A program made the position numbers and the translations under genes. A stretch of 64,000 nucleotides of DNA from Caldilineaceae bacterium (GTDB lineage Bacteria > Chloroflexota > Anaerolineae > Caldilineales > Caldilineaceae): contig JALHQH010000012.1 in NCBI GenBank assembly GCA_022842065.1, positions 186,001 through 250,000 on the forward strand, read 5' to 3'. The notes under the pieces are model-generated. The model had not been told where the DNA came from. It searched no databases and saw nothing but the letters and a program-made list of their open reading frames with translations. Below, in pieces: positions 24,797 to 32,900 of the stretch; the first letter of the stretch is position 1; the number at the start of each line of letters is the position of its first letter.

Positions 24797-26206
24797 ATGA
24801 CCAATCGCCTGTGGTTCAGATTGATGAGTGCCTTTGCGCTGGTGATCGCGATTGGCGTACTGGTGACGGTGGTGGTGACGCGGCAGGGGGCAGCCAGCCG
24901 CTTTGCCCACTTTATGATCAATCACCACATGGTGCGCCCGGAACAGTTGCAGATCACGCTGGCTGACTACTACCGAGAACAGGGCAGTTGGGCTGGCCTT
25001 GAAGCTCAATTCGCAGCCATTATTGAGCTTTCCACTGATGGCACGATGAGCGATATGATGGGCAGCATGATGGGCATGAACAACAATCAGATCCAGGTGC
25101 TTGATCTAGCCGGCGCAGTGGTTGCCGACAGCTATACCCTGACCGGCAGCCAGGGGCGCGGCGGTCGCCAGTTGGCGACCAATGTCCAACGTTGGCCGAT
25201 TCTGGTTGATGAGGTCCAAGTCGGCGAATTGCTGGCTGAAGGGGGGCTGATGGTCGGTGCCAGTGCGCGCAATAACAGTCTGGTCGCCGGTGTAACACGG
25301 GCGGTGGTCGTCGCTGGGGTAACCGCCGGTCTGGTTGGCCTGGCCCTCGCCTTGTTACTCGTCCGCCAGATCACGCGACCGCTCGGTTCGCTCAGCCACG
25401 CGGCCGGCCAGATTGCCGGCGGCGATTTAAGTGTGCGCGTACCAGTGCAGAGCAACGACGAATTCGGCGCATTGGCGACGACTTTTAATCAGATGGCGAG
25501 TAGTTTGGAGACGCAGGAGAAGTTGCGGCGCAACCTCATGGCCGACGTTGCCCATGAATTACGCACCCCGCTGGCCGGCATTCAAGGGACCGTCGAAGCG
25601 ATGCAGGATGGTATTTTTCCGACCACCGGCGAAAACTTGCAGGCAGTCCATGACCAGGTAATGTTGCTCAACCGCCTGGTCGAAGATCTGCGTACGCTGG
25701 CCAATGCCGAAGCTGGTCAACTCTCGCTGGATCGCCTACCGCTTGATTTGGTTGCACTTTGTCGGCATCAGGTCACCGCTTTTCAGCCCCAGGCGCATGG
25801 CAAAGGGATCGACCTCACCTTGCACACTACTGGAGAGATGATAACCGTGCGCGGTGACGAACAGCGTCTTGGCCAGGTATTGAATAACCTGCTCGACAAT
25901 GCCCTGCGCCATACCCCGCCCGGTGGCACCGTCCAGGTGTCGCTGGCTGTGAGCAATGGCCTTGTCCGCCTCGCCGTCATCGACAGCGGCGCTGGTGTTA
26001 CGGCGGACGCCCTGCCCCACCTCTTTGATCGCTTCTACCGCGCCGAAGCATCGCGCAATCGGCTGACCGGCGGCTCCGGCTTGGGGCTGGCGATTGCCCG
26101 GCAACTGGTGCAGGCCCACGGTGGGCGGATCTGGGCCGAAAGTCCAGCCCCTGGCCAACCGCAAGGCAGCGCCTTCATCCTCGAATTACCCAGTATTAAC
26201 AATTAA
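24797..26206 (+). CDS. Sensor histidine kinase with Met-rich extracytoplasmic domain
   Basis: 469 residues. Two membrane segments (about 8-30 and 165-187) flank a sensor domain containing HFMINHHMVRP and the cluster MSDMMGSMMGMNNN, which could bind Cu(I). A HAMP domain follows (QITRPLGSLSHAAGQIAGGD), then the H-box (ADVAHELRTPLAGIQG) and an ATPase domain with N-box NNLLDNALRHTPP, DSGAGV and GSGLGLAIARQ. It forms an operon with the response regulator. Copper or silver sensing is inferred from the Met/His cluster and neighbours. Confidence 0.9.
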   Translation: MTNRLWFRLMSAFALVIAIGVLVTVVVTRQGAASRFAHFMINHHMVRPEQLQITLADYYREQGSWAGLEAQFAAIIELSTDGTMSDMMGSMMGMNNNQIQVLDLAGAVVADSYTLTGSQGRGGRQLATNVQRWPILVDEVQVGELLAEGGLMVGASARNNSLVAGVTRAVVVAGVTAGLVGLALALLLVRQITRPLGSLSHAAGQIAGGDLSVRVPVQSNDEFGALATTFNQMASSLETQEKLRRNLMADVAHELRTPLAGIQGTVEAMQDGIFPTTGENLQAVHDQVMLLNRLVEDLRTLANAEAGQLSLDRLPLDLVALCRHQVTAFQPQAHGKGIDLTLHTTGEMITVRGDEQRLGQVLNNLLDNALRHTPPGGTVQVSLAVSNGLVRLAVIDSGAGVTADALPHLFDRFYRAEASRNRLTGGSGLGLAIARQLVQAHGGRIWAESPAPGQPQGSAFILELPSINN

Positions 26207-26233
26207 CAATTTTCAATTCTCAATTAATTATTA
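26196..26233. repeat. AT-rich intergenic motif
   Basis: Repeated TTAACAATT and CAATTAATTATTA units fill the gap between the kinase stop and the convergent permease stop. The same type of motif occurs at 15237-15285 and, as a perfect inverted repeat, at 45021-45067. Confidence 0.5.
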
Positions 26234-27139
26234 CTACCCTTTCAACCCCGTCCGCGCCAACCCCTGAATAAAGTAGCGCTGGCCAAAGCCATACAACAGC
26301 AACATCGGCAAAATGATCAGCAGCGACCCCGCCATGATCACCCCAATCGTGCCAACCCCGGTGCCGGCGCGGCCACGTAGATAGGCCAAGCCCAGCGCTA
26401 CGGTCATCTTCTCCTGCGTACTCAAATAAATCAGCGGGCTGAAGAGGTCGTTCCACGAACCGAGAAAGGCGAAAATCGCCACGGTCACCAGCGTTGCCAT
26501 GCCCAGCGGAATAAAGATCTGCCAGTAGATGCGGAAGAAACCGGCCCCGTCCACTTTGGCCGCATCAAAGAGATCCTGGGGAATCGATTTGTAGGCTTGG
26601 CGCAGTAGAAAGACATTAAACGCACTGCCAAAGTAGGCCGGCACAAAGAGCGGATAGTGAGTGTCGAGCCAGCCTAGTTGGCGCATGATCGTAAAGGTGG
26701 GAATTATCGTCACCGCGCCGGGCAGCATCATGGTCGCCAAGAGCACGCCGAAGAGCAGATTCTTGCCGCGGAATTGCATCCGGGCAAAGGCATAAGCGGC
26801 CAGCGATGAGGAAAAACAGGTGCCCAGGACGGTCAGCAACGTCACCTTGAAGCTGTTCGCTAGGTATAACTCCATCGGTGCCACCACAAAGAGCTGCACA
26901 TAGTTCTGCGGGTAGAAAGGATCCGGGATGAGTTGCGGTGGCCAGATCATCTGTTTGCTCGGCTCTTTGAGTGAAGTCGAGACCAGCCAGAGCAGCGGAA
27001 AGATCATCAGCACTGCCATCACTATCAAGATGAGATGGGTTGCCATGCTGCTAAGCAATTTTTCGCCGCGTGCCCGCCGCGCGCTGATCACCGCAGCCGG
27101 TCGTTGGGATTGATCAAGGACCATCTGCTCTTGGCTCAT
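26234..27139 (-). CDS. Carbohydrate ABC transporter permease, MalG type
   Basis: About 301 residues from the ATG at 27139, which overlaps the upstream permease stop (ATGA). Six membrane segments are expected. The ATPase-contact EAA loop reads YKSIPQDLFDAAKVDGAGFFRIYWQIFIP (read in two parts: DLFDAAKVDGAGF and IYWQIFIP). It forms an importer with the MalF-type permease and the binding protein at 28390-29748. No ATPase gene is near, so a shared MsmK/UgpC-type ATPase is probably used. Confidence 0.92.
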   Translation of the reverse strand: MSQEQMVLDQSQRPAAVISARRARGEKLLSSMATHLILIVMAVLMIFPLLWLVSTSLKEPSKQMIWPPQLIPDPFYPQNYVQLFVVAPMELYLANSFKVTLLTVLGTCFSSSLAAYAFARMQFRGKNLLFGVLLATMMLPGAVTIIPTFTIMRQLGWLDTHYPLFVPAYFGSAFNVFLLRQAYKSIPQDLFDAAKVDGAGFFRIYWQIFIPLGMATLVTVAIFAFLGSWNDLFSPLIYLSTQEKMTVALGLAYLRGRAGTGVGTIGVIMAGSLLIILPMLLLYGFGQRYFIQGLARTGLKG

Positions 27140-28047
27140 ACATTTTCCTCGTAGAAGACCCAACGGCGGGCCAGTAAAAAGTTCAGCGCGGTCAGCGTGA
27201 CAATGACAATAAACACGATGTAGGCCACCGCCGACGCCGTCCCCATATTTTGTAGGCGGAAGGCCAGGCCATAGAGATACATGACCACCAGTTGCGTCGC
27301 CCCTGCCGGTCCGCCCCCGGTCATGATGAAGGGGACGGTGAAATCCTGAAAGGTGCCAATCACGCCGGTGACGAGAATAAAGAAGGTGACCGGGGAGAGC
27401 AAGGGCAAGGTGATGTAGAAGAATTGGTGGAGGAAACCCGCGCCGTCAATCGACGCCGCTTCATAATATTCGCGGCCGATACTCTGTAGCCCGGACAGAT
27501 AAATGACGATATTAAAGCCCAACCCGGCCCAGATCGACTGGATGATCACCGCGCGCATCGCCCACTCGGTGTTGCCCAGCCAGGCCGGCCCTTTGATCCC
27601 GATCACGCGCAAGGCCGAGTTGATCAGGCCAAAGTTTGGCTCATAGAGCCAGTTCCAGAGCAGCGCCACCGCCACCGCCGGCACGATCACGGGGACAAAG
27701 TAGATAGCGCGATAGAGATATTTGCCGCGGATCTCTTGATTGAGCAAGATCGCAAAGATCAGCGCGATGATCATCGCCGGCACGACGACGCCAAAGGTGT
27801 AGATGCCGGTGTTCTGCATCGTCTGAAAAAAGAAGCGGTCGGTCGTAAAGAGATCGACATAGTTGTCCAGCCCAATCCAGCGTGGCGGCGTCAGCAGGTT
27901 CCACTGGGTGAGGCTGGCGTAAAGCGAAAAGACGGTGGGGTAGATCTGAAAAATGCCAATCCCCAACACGACCGGCAGTACAAAGAGCCACGCCAGCCGC
28001 TCTTCCTGGCGCAGTTGCCGGCTAAAGGTCGATTTTGCGGCCATCAT
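27136..28047 (-). CDS. Carbohydrate ABC transporter permease, MalF type
   Basis: 303 residues with six predicted membrane segments, starting near WLFVLPVVLGIGIFQIYPTV. The EAA-loop signature is REYYEAASIDGAGFLHQF. It is the first permease of the set and overlaps the MalG-type gene by 4 nt. The substrate is probably a mono- or oligosaccharide or a sugar acid, judging from the adjacent catabolic genes. Confidence 0.92.
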   Translation of the reverse strand: MMAAKSTFSRQLRQEERLAWLFVLPVVLGIGIFQIYPTVFSLYASLTQWNLLTPPRWIGLDNYVDLFTTDRFFFQTMQNTGIYTFGVVVPAMIIALIFAILLNQEIRGKYLYRAIYFVPVIVPAVAVALLWNWLYEPNFGLINSALRVIGIKGPAWLGNTEWAMRAVIIQSIWAGLGFNIVIYLSGLQSIGREYYEAASIDGAGFLHQFFYITLPLLSPVTFFILVTGVIGTFQDFTVPFIMTGGGPAGATQLVVMYLYGLAFRLQNMGTASAVAYIVFIVIVTLTALNFLLARRWVFYEENV

Positions 28048-28150
28048 GCCTCCTGTAGATCGTGCAATCGGGTTTATCCCGACTTCATTCGGTTACCTGA
28101 TAGGATGACAAGGTGACAAGGTGAATGCAGCCCGTCATCATGTCATCATG

Positions 28151-28306
28151 TGATACTGTTGCACTATCTTACGCAATGGGGTTAAAACCCCTTGCTAACA
28201 GCGAGAAGCCGCCTCAGCGGCTAGGATCGTTTTCTCAGCCGCTGAGGCGGCTTCTCGTTGTCAGGCCGGGATTTGAATCCCGTTGTAAGATAGTGCAACA
28301 GTATCA
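28151..28306. mobile_element. MITE-like element, 22-bp perfect terminal inverted repeats
   Basis: Terminal repeats 28151-28172 and 28285-28306 are exactly complementary. Inside, a second inverted repeat (CGAGAAGCCGCCTCAGCGGCT and its complement, about 28202-28258) gives a nested hairpin. There is no open frame. The inner motif is shared with the repeat near 35072. A flanking target duplication is uncertain because 8-bp tandem repeats follow directly. Confidence 0.65.
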
Positions 28307-28365
28307 CCTTGTCACCTTGTCACCTTGTCACCTTGTCACCTTGTCATCTTGTCATCTTGTCGTTG
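28304..28365. repeat. Tandem 8-bp repeats (TCACCTTG)
   Basis: Several consecutive TCACCTTG units, then two TCATCTTG units, directly adjoin the MITE-like element. Inverse-orientation copies (GACAAGGTGACAAGGTGA) stand at about 28106-28125 on its other side. The element therefore seems inserted in, or bordered by, a simple repeat that could form a stem. Confidence 0.8.
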
Positions 28366-28389
28366 GTATAGCTGGCTCCCTGGCTAGCC

Positions 28390-29748
28390 CTACACCTGGC
28401 TAAACTTCTCCCACGCCTTGGTCAATTCTTCGTTGTGGATCTGCGCGGCTTCCACCATCGCAGCTTCGATGTCATCGCCATCGGCATAGGCCTTTTCAAT
28501 CGAGGGGCGGTAGGCGTCAAAAATGGCAAAGAACTCAAAGTAGGTGTAATCGACTTTGGCCGAATCCTGGACAATGTTTTCCAACGCTTTGGGGCGGCTG
28601 TCCGGCGGCGTCTGGTTGTACCACTCGGTGGCAACCGCTTCATAACAGCTGGGCACGATGTAGTTCAATTCGCTAAAACGTTTTTGCCCAGCCTCGTCAA
28701 CCAACGATTTCATCAGGCTCCAAGCCATGTCGGGATTCTTCGCATTTTGGAAGATCCACCAACCGTCGGACTCCAAACTGGTCGTGCGTTTGCCGGTTTT
28801 GGGATGTTTGGGGAAGAGCGCGATGTCCCATTCAAAGCCCTCAATCGTGGCAAAGTCCGAGATCCACCAGACGCCATCCACGACCATGGCCACCTGGCCG
28901 GACATAAAGGGATTGGTGGCGGACTGGGCACCGGGGGCCGGGGCAATCTGATGGGTGTAGACTAGATCCCAGTTCCACTTGAAGGCTTCAATTGATTCTG
29001 GTGAATCGAGCAGCGATTTCTGATAATCACCCGTATGGTTCGCCCCATCGGCCCCAAAGAGGAAATTACCCTTAGTCAAGATCCACGGGCTGATCATCTG
29101 CATGCCCCAGATATTCTGGTCGGCCTTGGTGATCGCTTGGCCGGCGGCGACCAGATCATCCCAGGTCCACTCGTCGGTGGGATAGGCGACCCCCGCGTCG
29201 TCAAACATCTTCTTGTTGTAGGCCAGGATCTGGGATTGGGCATCGCTGGGCAGGCCGTACATTTTGCCCCCCTCGCCGCCGCTGTCAAAGTCGCCTTCCT
29301 GCCAGCGGTATTGGGCGACCGCGGCCGGCAACATCTTGTCGATCCCAAAATCGTCGACCTGAATGTAATCATCAAGCGGCAGCAAAACTCCGCTCTTGGC
29401 ATAGGTGAGCAGCCGCCCATAATCGGCGATGCCAACATCGGGCGGGGTGCCACCGGCCACTTGTGTCTGCAACTTGGTCCAATAATCTTCGGGGAAGAAT
29501 TGTCCTTCGACCGTGACCTCTGGGTGTCCCTCGTTCCAGGTGGCGATCACATCCTTCATCGCCGCTTCATAGCCGGACCAGGTGTAGCTGGAGAAGATCA
29601 GGGTTTGGGTGTCACCGGCGGGGGCGGCCCCGCCTTCACTGCTCCCGCTGCCGGGAACGGTGGTTGATGTACAGGCCGCCAGAACTGCGCCGACGGCACT
29701 ACCGCCGGCCAATTTCAATAGCGTTCGACGTGATAAATGCGTTGACAT
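28390..29748 (-). CDS. Extracellular sugar-binding lipoprotein of ABC importer
   Basis: About 452 residues from the ATG at 29748, with AAGGAG upstream; the frame extends to 29841 without a ribosome site. The leader SRRTLLKLAGGSAVGAVLAAC combines a Tat-like RR and a lipobox. It is a family-1 solute-binding protein (IIATWNEGHPEVTVE-type start, GGTPPDVGIADYGRLLTYA, MSGQVAMVVDGVWWIS). It delivers substrate to the MalF/MalG-type permeases downstream; the MITE-like element lies between them. Confidence 0.92.
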   Translation of the reverse strand: MSTHLSRRTLLKLAGGSAVGAVLAACTSTTVPGSGSSEGGAAPAGDTQTLIFSSYTWSGYEAAMKDVIATWNEGHPEVTVEGQFFPEDYWTKLQTQVAGGTPPDVGIADYGRLLTYAKSGVLLPLDDYIQVDDFGIDKMLPAAVAQYRWQEGDFDSGGEGGKMYGLPSDAQSQILAYNKKMFDDAGVAYPTDEWTWDDLVAAGQAITKADQNIWGMQMISPWILTKGNFLFGADGANHTGDYQKSLLDSPESIEAFKWNWDLVYTHQIAPAPGAQSATNPFMSGQVAMVVDGVWWISDFATIEGFEWDIALFPKHPKTGKRTTSLESDGWWIFQNAKNPDMAWSLMKSLVDEAGQKRFSELNYIVPSCYEAVATEWYNQTPPDSRPKALENIVQDSAKVDYTYFEFFAIFDAYRPSIEKAYADGDDIEAAMVEAAQIHNEELTKAWEKFSQV

Positions 29749-29797
29749 ATGCTGGACTCCTTGTGAAATAAATGGGTATGACTTACATACACCGGTA

Positions 29798-29827
29798 CGT
29801 AGCGGCACGGCATGCCGTGCCGCTACG
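29798..29827. repeat. Perfect 30-bp palindrome
   Basis: Arms of 15 bp with no loop (CGTAGCGGCACGGCA and its complement) lie between the RraA-like stop and the binding-protein start. Possible cruciform or attenuator. Confidence 0.85.
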
Positions 29828-29841
29828 CACCCTAAACGCAA

Positions 29842-30516
29842 TTATAAGATGCCATATTTGTCATAGACTTCGCGCAGGGTTTTGCCGCTTTGCAATTCGC
29901 TGCGCGCTTGGGATTCTTTGCCGACTTTGTCGAGCGCCAGTTGCATCACCGTCGCTTCGACCGCTTGGGGAATGACAACAATGCCGTCGAAATCGGCAAA
30001 GACCAACTCGTGTGGGTTGACCAACACATCGCCACAGCGCACCGGCAGATCATAGGCCATCACGCGCGCCCGGCCCTGCGAGTCGAGCGGGCGGATGCCG
30101 GTGTAGTAGACGGGGAAGCCCATGTCGATGATCTGCACGACATCGCGCACCTGGCTGTCACAGACACAGCCGACGGCACCATTGCGCTTGGCGATGGTGG
30201 TCATCAGCTCACCCCAAGGTGCATTTGTGCCGCTAAAGTCGGTGGAATGAACGACCACATCGCCGGTGGTCAGGGTGTCCATAAAATCAATTTCCAGGCC
30301 ATAGGGATCTTCGGTTACCACATAATCGGTCTCCATCCAGCGCACTGTGCGCGCCCGGCCCACAAAGCCACAGTTGCGGATATCAGGGAGCAGCGGGCGC
30401 AGGCGGTGGTGCATCGCCTGGTTGCGGTAGCCCAGCGTGTCAAGGATGTCGCAGACAGCCGCGACATGCAGCTTTTGACGCACGAAATCAAACAGCTCGC
30501 GGTCATTGGATAGCAT
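29842..30516 (-). CDS. RraA/HMG-aldolase family protein
   Basis: 224 residues of the RraA-like fold. Typical elements are AAVCDILDTLG at the start, the segment TDFSGTNAPWGELM, GAVGCVCDSQVRD (the usual G.V.DG..RD loop, here CDSQVRD) and a C-terminal HELVFADFDGIVVIP. Members are class II pyruvate aldolases, oxaloacetate decarboxylases or RNase E inhibitors. In this catabolic neighbourhood an aldolase or decarboxylase for a sugar-acid product is the more likely role. Confidence 0.8.
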   Translation of the reverse strand: MLSNDRELFDFVRQKLHVAAVCDILDTLGYRNQAMHHRLRPLLPDIRNCGFVGRARTVRWMETDYVVTEDPYGLEIDFMDTLTTGDVVVHSTDFSGTNAPWGELMTTIAKRNGAVGCVCDSQVRDVVQIIDMGFPVYYTGIRPLDSQGRARVMAYDLPVRCGDVLVNPHELVFADFDGIVVIPQAVEATVMQLALDKVGKESQARSELQSGKTLREVYDKYGIL

Positions 30517-30548
30517 AATGGTTCCTTCTGATTGGACGACGGACGATT

Positions 30549-30580
30549 GCTCGTTCCGCCGGTCTCCGGTGGAACGAGTA
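30549..30580. repeat. Short inverted repeat
   Basis: CTCGTTCC(G) and its complement GGAACGAG enclose a CCGGTCTCCGG hairpin at about 30550-30578, between the enolase-superfamily gene and the RraA-like gene. Confidence 0.6.
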
Positions 30581-30591
30581 AATAAGACACT

Positions 30592-31761
30592 TCACAAGAC
30601 CCGAAAACGCGTCAACATGGCCTCATCAATCTCCACGCCCAGCCCTGGCCCAGTCGGCACGGGGACGTAGCCGTCGGTCATCACAATGGGCTCGGTGCAA
30701 AGCTGGTTGAGCAGCGACGCCGAAGAGACGTTGTACTCCAGGTAGAGCGAGTTCATCGCATAGGCATTGAGATGCAGCGATGCCGCCTTGAGCAGATCGG
30801 TGAGCCAGGCGTGGGGGACACAGTCGATCTGTTTGCGCAAGGCCATATCCGCGATCTGTTTGCCGACAGTCAAGCCGCCACAGCGCGAGAGATCCGGTTG
30901 CAGGGTATGCACCTTGCCCACGGTCGCCAATTCCTCAAAGGCTTCATAGCCCGCCATCTGTTCGCCGGCCGCGAGGCGCAGGGTTGTCGTGTGTGCGGCC
31001 ACCTCGGCATAACCTGCCACATTGTTGGGATGGAGAAAATCTTCGAGCCAGAAGATATCCAGCTCTTCCAGTGCATGGACGAGGCGAATCCAATCGCGCA
31101 GTGGGCGCGGCTTGTAGGGGTTCGCATAGCTAGTGCCATACCAGCCGGCATCGACCATCAACTCGACATCCGGTCCGGCCTCGGCGCGTGCCGCTTTCAC
31201 CAACGCGATATCATGTTTGAGATCATAACCAAAGACGCCCCAGCCAAATTTGATCGCCTGGAAGCCGTGGGCCAGATACTCGGCCACCGCAACCTTCATT
31301 GCATCGGGTGTGGGGCGGAAAAGGGTCGAGGCATAGGCTTTGACCTTGTCCCGGTATTGCGCCCCCAACAATTTGCAGATCGGCTGGTTAAAGGCTTTGC
31401 CGGCAATGTCCCACAGCGCGATATCCGCGCCGGAGATCATCTGCATCCCCGCTCCTTCGCGGCCATAGTAGGCAAGGTAGCGGGTCATCTTCTGCCAGAG
31501 CCGCTCCCGCTCCAGCGGATCTTCGCCCACCAGCGCCGCCCGCAGCGATTCAAAGCCAACTGTTCCCCCCGATGGCACGCCAACAATTTCCCGCCCGACA
31601 TGCGGTTGGGTCTCAATATCCGACCAACCAACAATCCCCTCATCGGTGGTGATCTTGATCAGGCTCACAAAGCGCACCCCATGCGCCTCGGCCGCCTCGC
31701 TGGGGTCGGGATAATCTTTGCCGGTGTCGAGCACCATTGCTTCTACGTCGGTAATTTTCAT
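30592..31761 (-). CDS. Mandelate racemase/muconate lactonizing enzyme family (sugar-acid dehydratase-like)
   Basis: 389 residues of the enolase superfamily. Active-site elements are Lys in QAIKFGWGVFG, metal ligands Asp in VELMVDAGWYG, Glu in IFWLEDFLHP and Glu in RLAAGEQMAGYE, and His in CVPHAWLTD. Proteins of this type dehydrate sugar acids (galactonate, rhamnonate, fuconate and others) or racemise alpha-hydroxy acids. With the aldolase-like, dehydrogenase, amidohydrolase and MocA-type genes around it, a sugar-acid catabolic route is likely. The exact substrate cannot be stated. Confidence 0.88.
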   Translation of the reverse strand: MKITDVEAMVLDTGKDYPDPSEAAEAHGVRFVSLIKITTDEGIVGWSDIETQPHVGREIVGVPSGGTVGFESLRAALVGEDPLERERLWQKMTRYLAYYGREGAGMQMISGADIALWDIAGKAFNQPICKLLGAQYRDKVKAYASTLFRPTPDAMKVAVAEYLAHGFQAIKFGWGVFGYDLKHDIALVKAARAEAGPDVELMVDAGWYGTSYANPYKPRPLRDWIRLVHALEELDIFWLEDFLHPNNVAGYAEVAAHTTTLRLAAGEQMAGYEAFEELATVGKVHTLQPDLSRCGGLTVGKQIADMALRKQIDCVPHAWLTDLLKAASLHLNAYAMNSLYLEYNVSSASLLNQLCTEPIVMTDGYVPVPTGPGLGVEIDEAMLTRFRVL

Positions 31762-31773
31762 CGCATTTCTCCA

Positions 31774-31887
31774 GCCTTGAAATAAATTTCAGGCTAATTG
31801 CGTAAGTCGGCTAAAGGCCGACTGGCTGTTCGTCGATCGCCCGTCTTTAGCGGGCTTGTATTGTTAGCCTGAAATTTATATCAAGGC
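31774..31887. mobile_element. MITE-like element with 24-bp terminal inverted repeats
   Basis: 31774-31797 and 31864-31887 are complementary apart from one base (TTAGCCTGAAATTTAT core). Inside are GTCGGCTAAAGGCCGAC and CCCG-type hairpins and no frame. The right end overlaps the stop codon of the adjacent alcohol-dehydrogenase-like gene. Confidence 0.6.
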
Positions 31888-32900
31888 TACCCAATCTGTA
31901 ATGCTACTTTGATCGCCCGATCCTGCCCAGTGGCGGCTAGATCGAGCGCCGCCTGATACGCTTCGAGTGGAAAGGTGTGCGTCACCAATGGGAGCAGTGA
32001 CTCATGCTCGGCCACCAGATAAGCCAGGGCGTCATCAAGCCGTTCGTCGTCATTGCAGGCACCGACGATTTCCAGCTCTTTGGTCTGCACGGTCATCAGG
32101 TCGATCGGGGTTTGCCCGAGCAGCGAGGCGAAGATCACCAGCCGCCCCTTGCGTCGCAACGCAATCAGGGCATCAGCAACCGCCGCTTTGCTTTCGGTGG
32201 CCAGGATGATGGCGTCATATTCGGCCCCACCATTGGCCGCGAGCAAAGCAGCAACCGCGTCCGTTACTTGTCGCGTATTCACCGTCTGCGCCGGACCAGC
32301 ATGCGCCAAGCGAAAGGGGGTATGGCCAGCCAGCACCACCTTGCCTAGCGCCAGCCCCGCGGTCAACTGCGCCATCAACAGCCCGAATGGCCCGTCGCCG
32401 ATGATCAGCAGATGCGCCCCGACCGTGAGTTTGGCCTGCGCCAGCGCTTCCAGGCAGACACAAAGCGGTTCAAAGAGTGCTGCGACGGTGAAGGGCACGG
32501 TCGGGGGGAGATGCCTTGCGCGGTCACTGCGTACCACATAATATTCGGCGAAGGTGCCGGGCATGTTGAGCCCAAAGTGGCCCATCGCTTCACAAAGATG
32601 CGCCATCCCCGTCCGACAAGCCTTACACTGCCCACAGGGGTGGACCGGATGGGTTACCACGTGGTCGCCTGCGCGGAAATCTGTCACCGCCGCGCCGACC
32701 GCAACCACCGTCCCGGCTCCCTCATGCCCTAGCGTAATCGGCAAGGTTGCACCAAAGGGATTCGCCGCAATGTCATGCAGATCCGAGGTGCAAAGTGTGC
32801 TGACCGCGGTCTTGATCAGCAACTCATTGTCGCCAATCGTGGGCGGTGGTACCTCTGTGCAGCGTACCTGGTTGAGCTGCTCTAAGACCAGCGCTTTCAT
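31887..32900 (-). CDS. Zinc-dependent medium-chain alcohol/polyol dehydrogenase
   Basis: 337 residues of the MDR superfamily. STLCTSDLHDI has the catalytic-zinc Cys, GHEGAGTVVAVG has the second ligand His-Glu, and HPCGQCKACRTGMAHLC carries the four structural-zinc Cys. The nucleotide-binding loop is GDGPFG. It probably oxidises a sugar or polyol with NAD(P). Its start overlaps the stop of the amidohydrolase gene (ATGA), so the two are coupled. Confidence 0.88.
   Translation of the reverse strand: MKALVLEQLNQVRCTEVPPPTIGDNELLIKTAVSTLCTSDLHDIAANPFGATLPITLGHEGAGTVVAVGAAVTDFRAGDHVVTHPVHPCGQCKACRTGMAHLCEAMGHFGLNMPGTFAEYYVVRSDRARHLPPTVPFTVAALFEPLCVCLEALAQAKLTVGAHLLIIGDGPFGLLMAQLTAGLALGKVVLAGHTPFRLAHAGPAQTVNTRQVTDAVAALLAANGGAEYDAIILATESKAAVADALIALRRKGRLVIFASLLGQTPIDLMTVQTKELEIVGACNDDERLDDALAYLVAEHESLLPLVTHTFPLEAYQAALDLAATGQDRAIKVALQIG

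Noticed and set aside
28151..28306. Possible CRISPR or tRNA-like structure (GGGATTTGAATCCCG)
   Set aside because: The sequence is an inverted repeat within a MITE-like element. There are no spaced direct repeats, and no tRNA arms can be built.
29035..29667. Plus-strand frame of 210 residues
   Set aside because: It is antisense to the sugar-binding lipoprotein gene; no ribosome site or family.
30772..31785. 337-residue plus-strand frame
   Set aside because: It is antisense to the enolase-superfamily gene, which has clear catalytic motifs.
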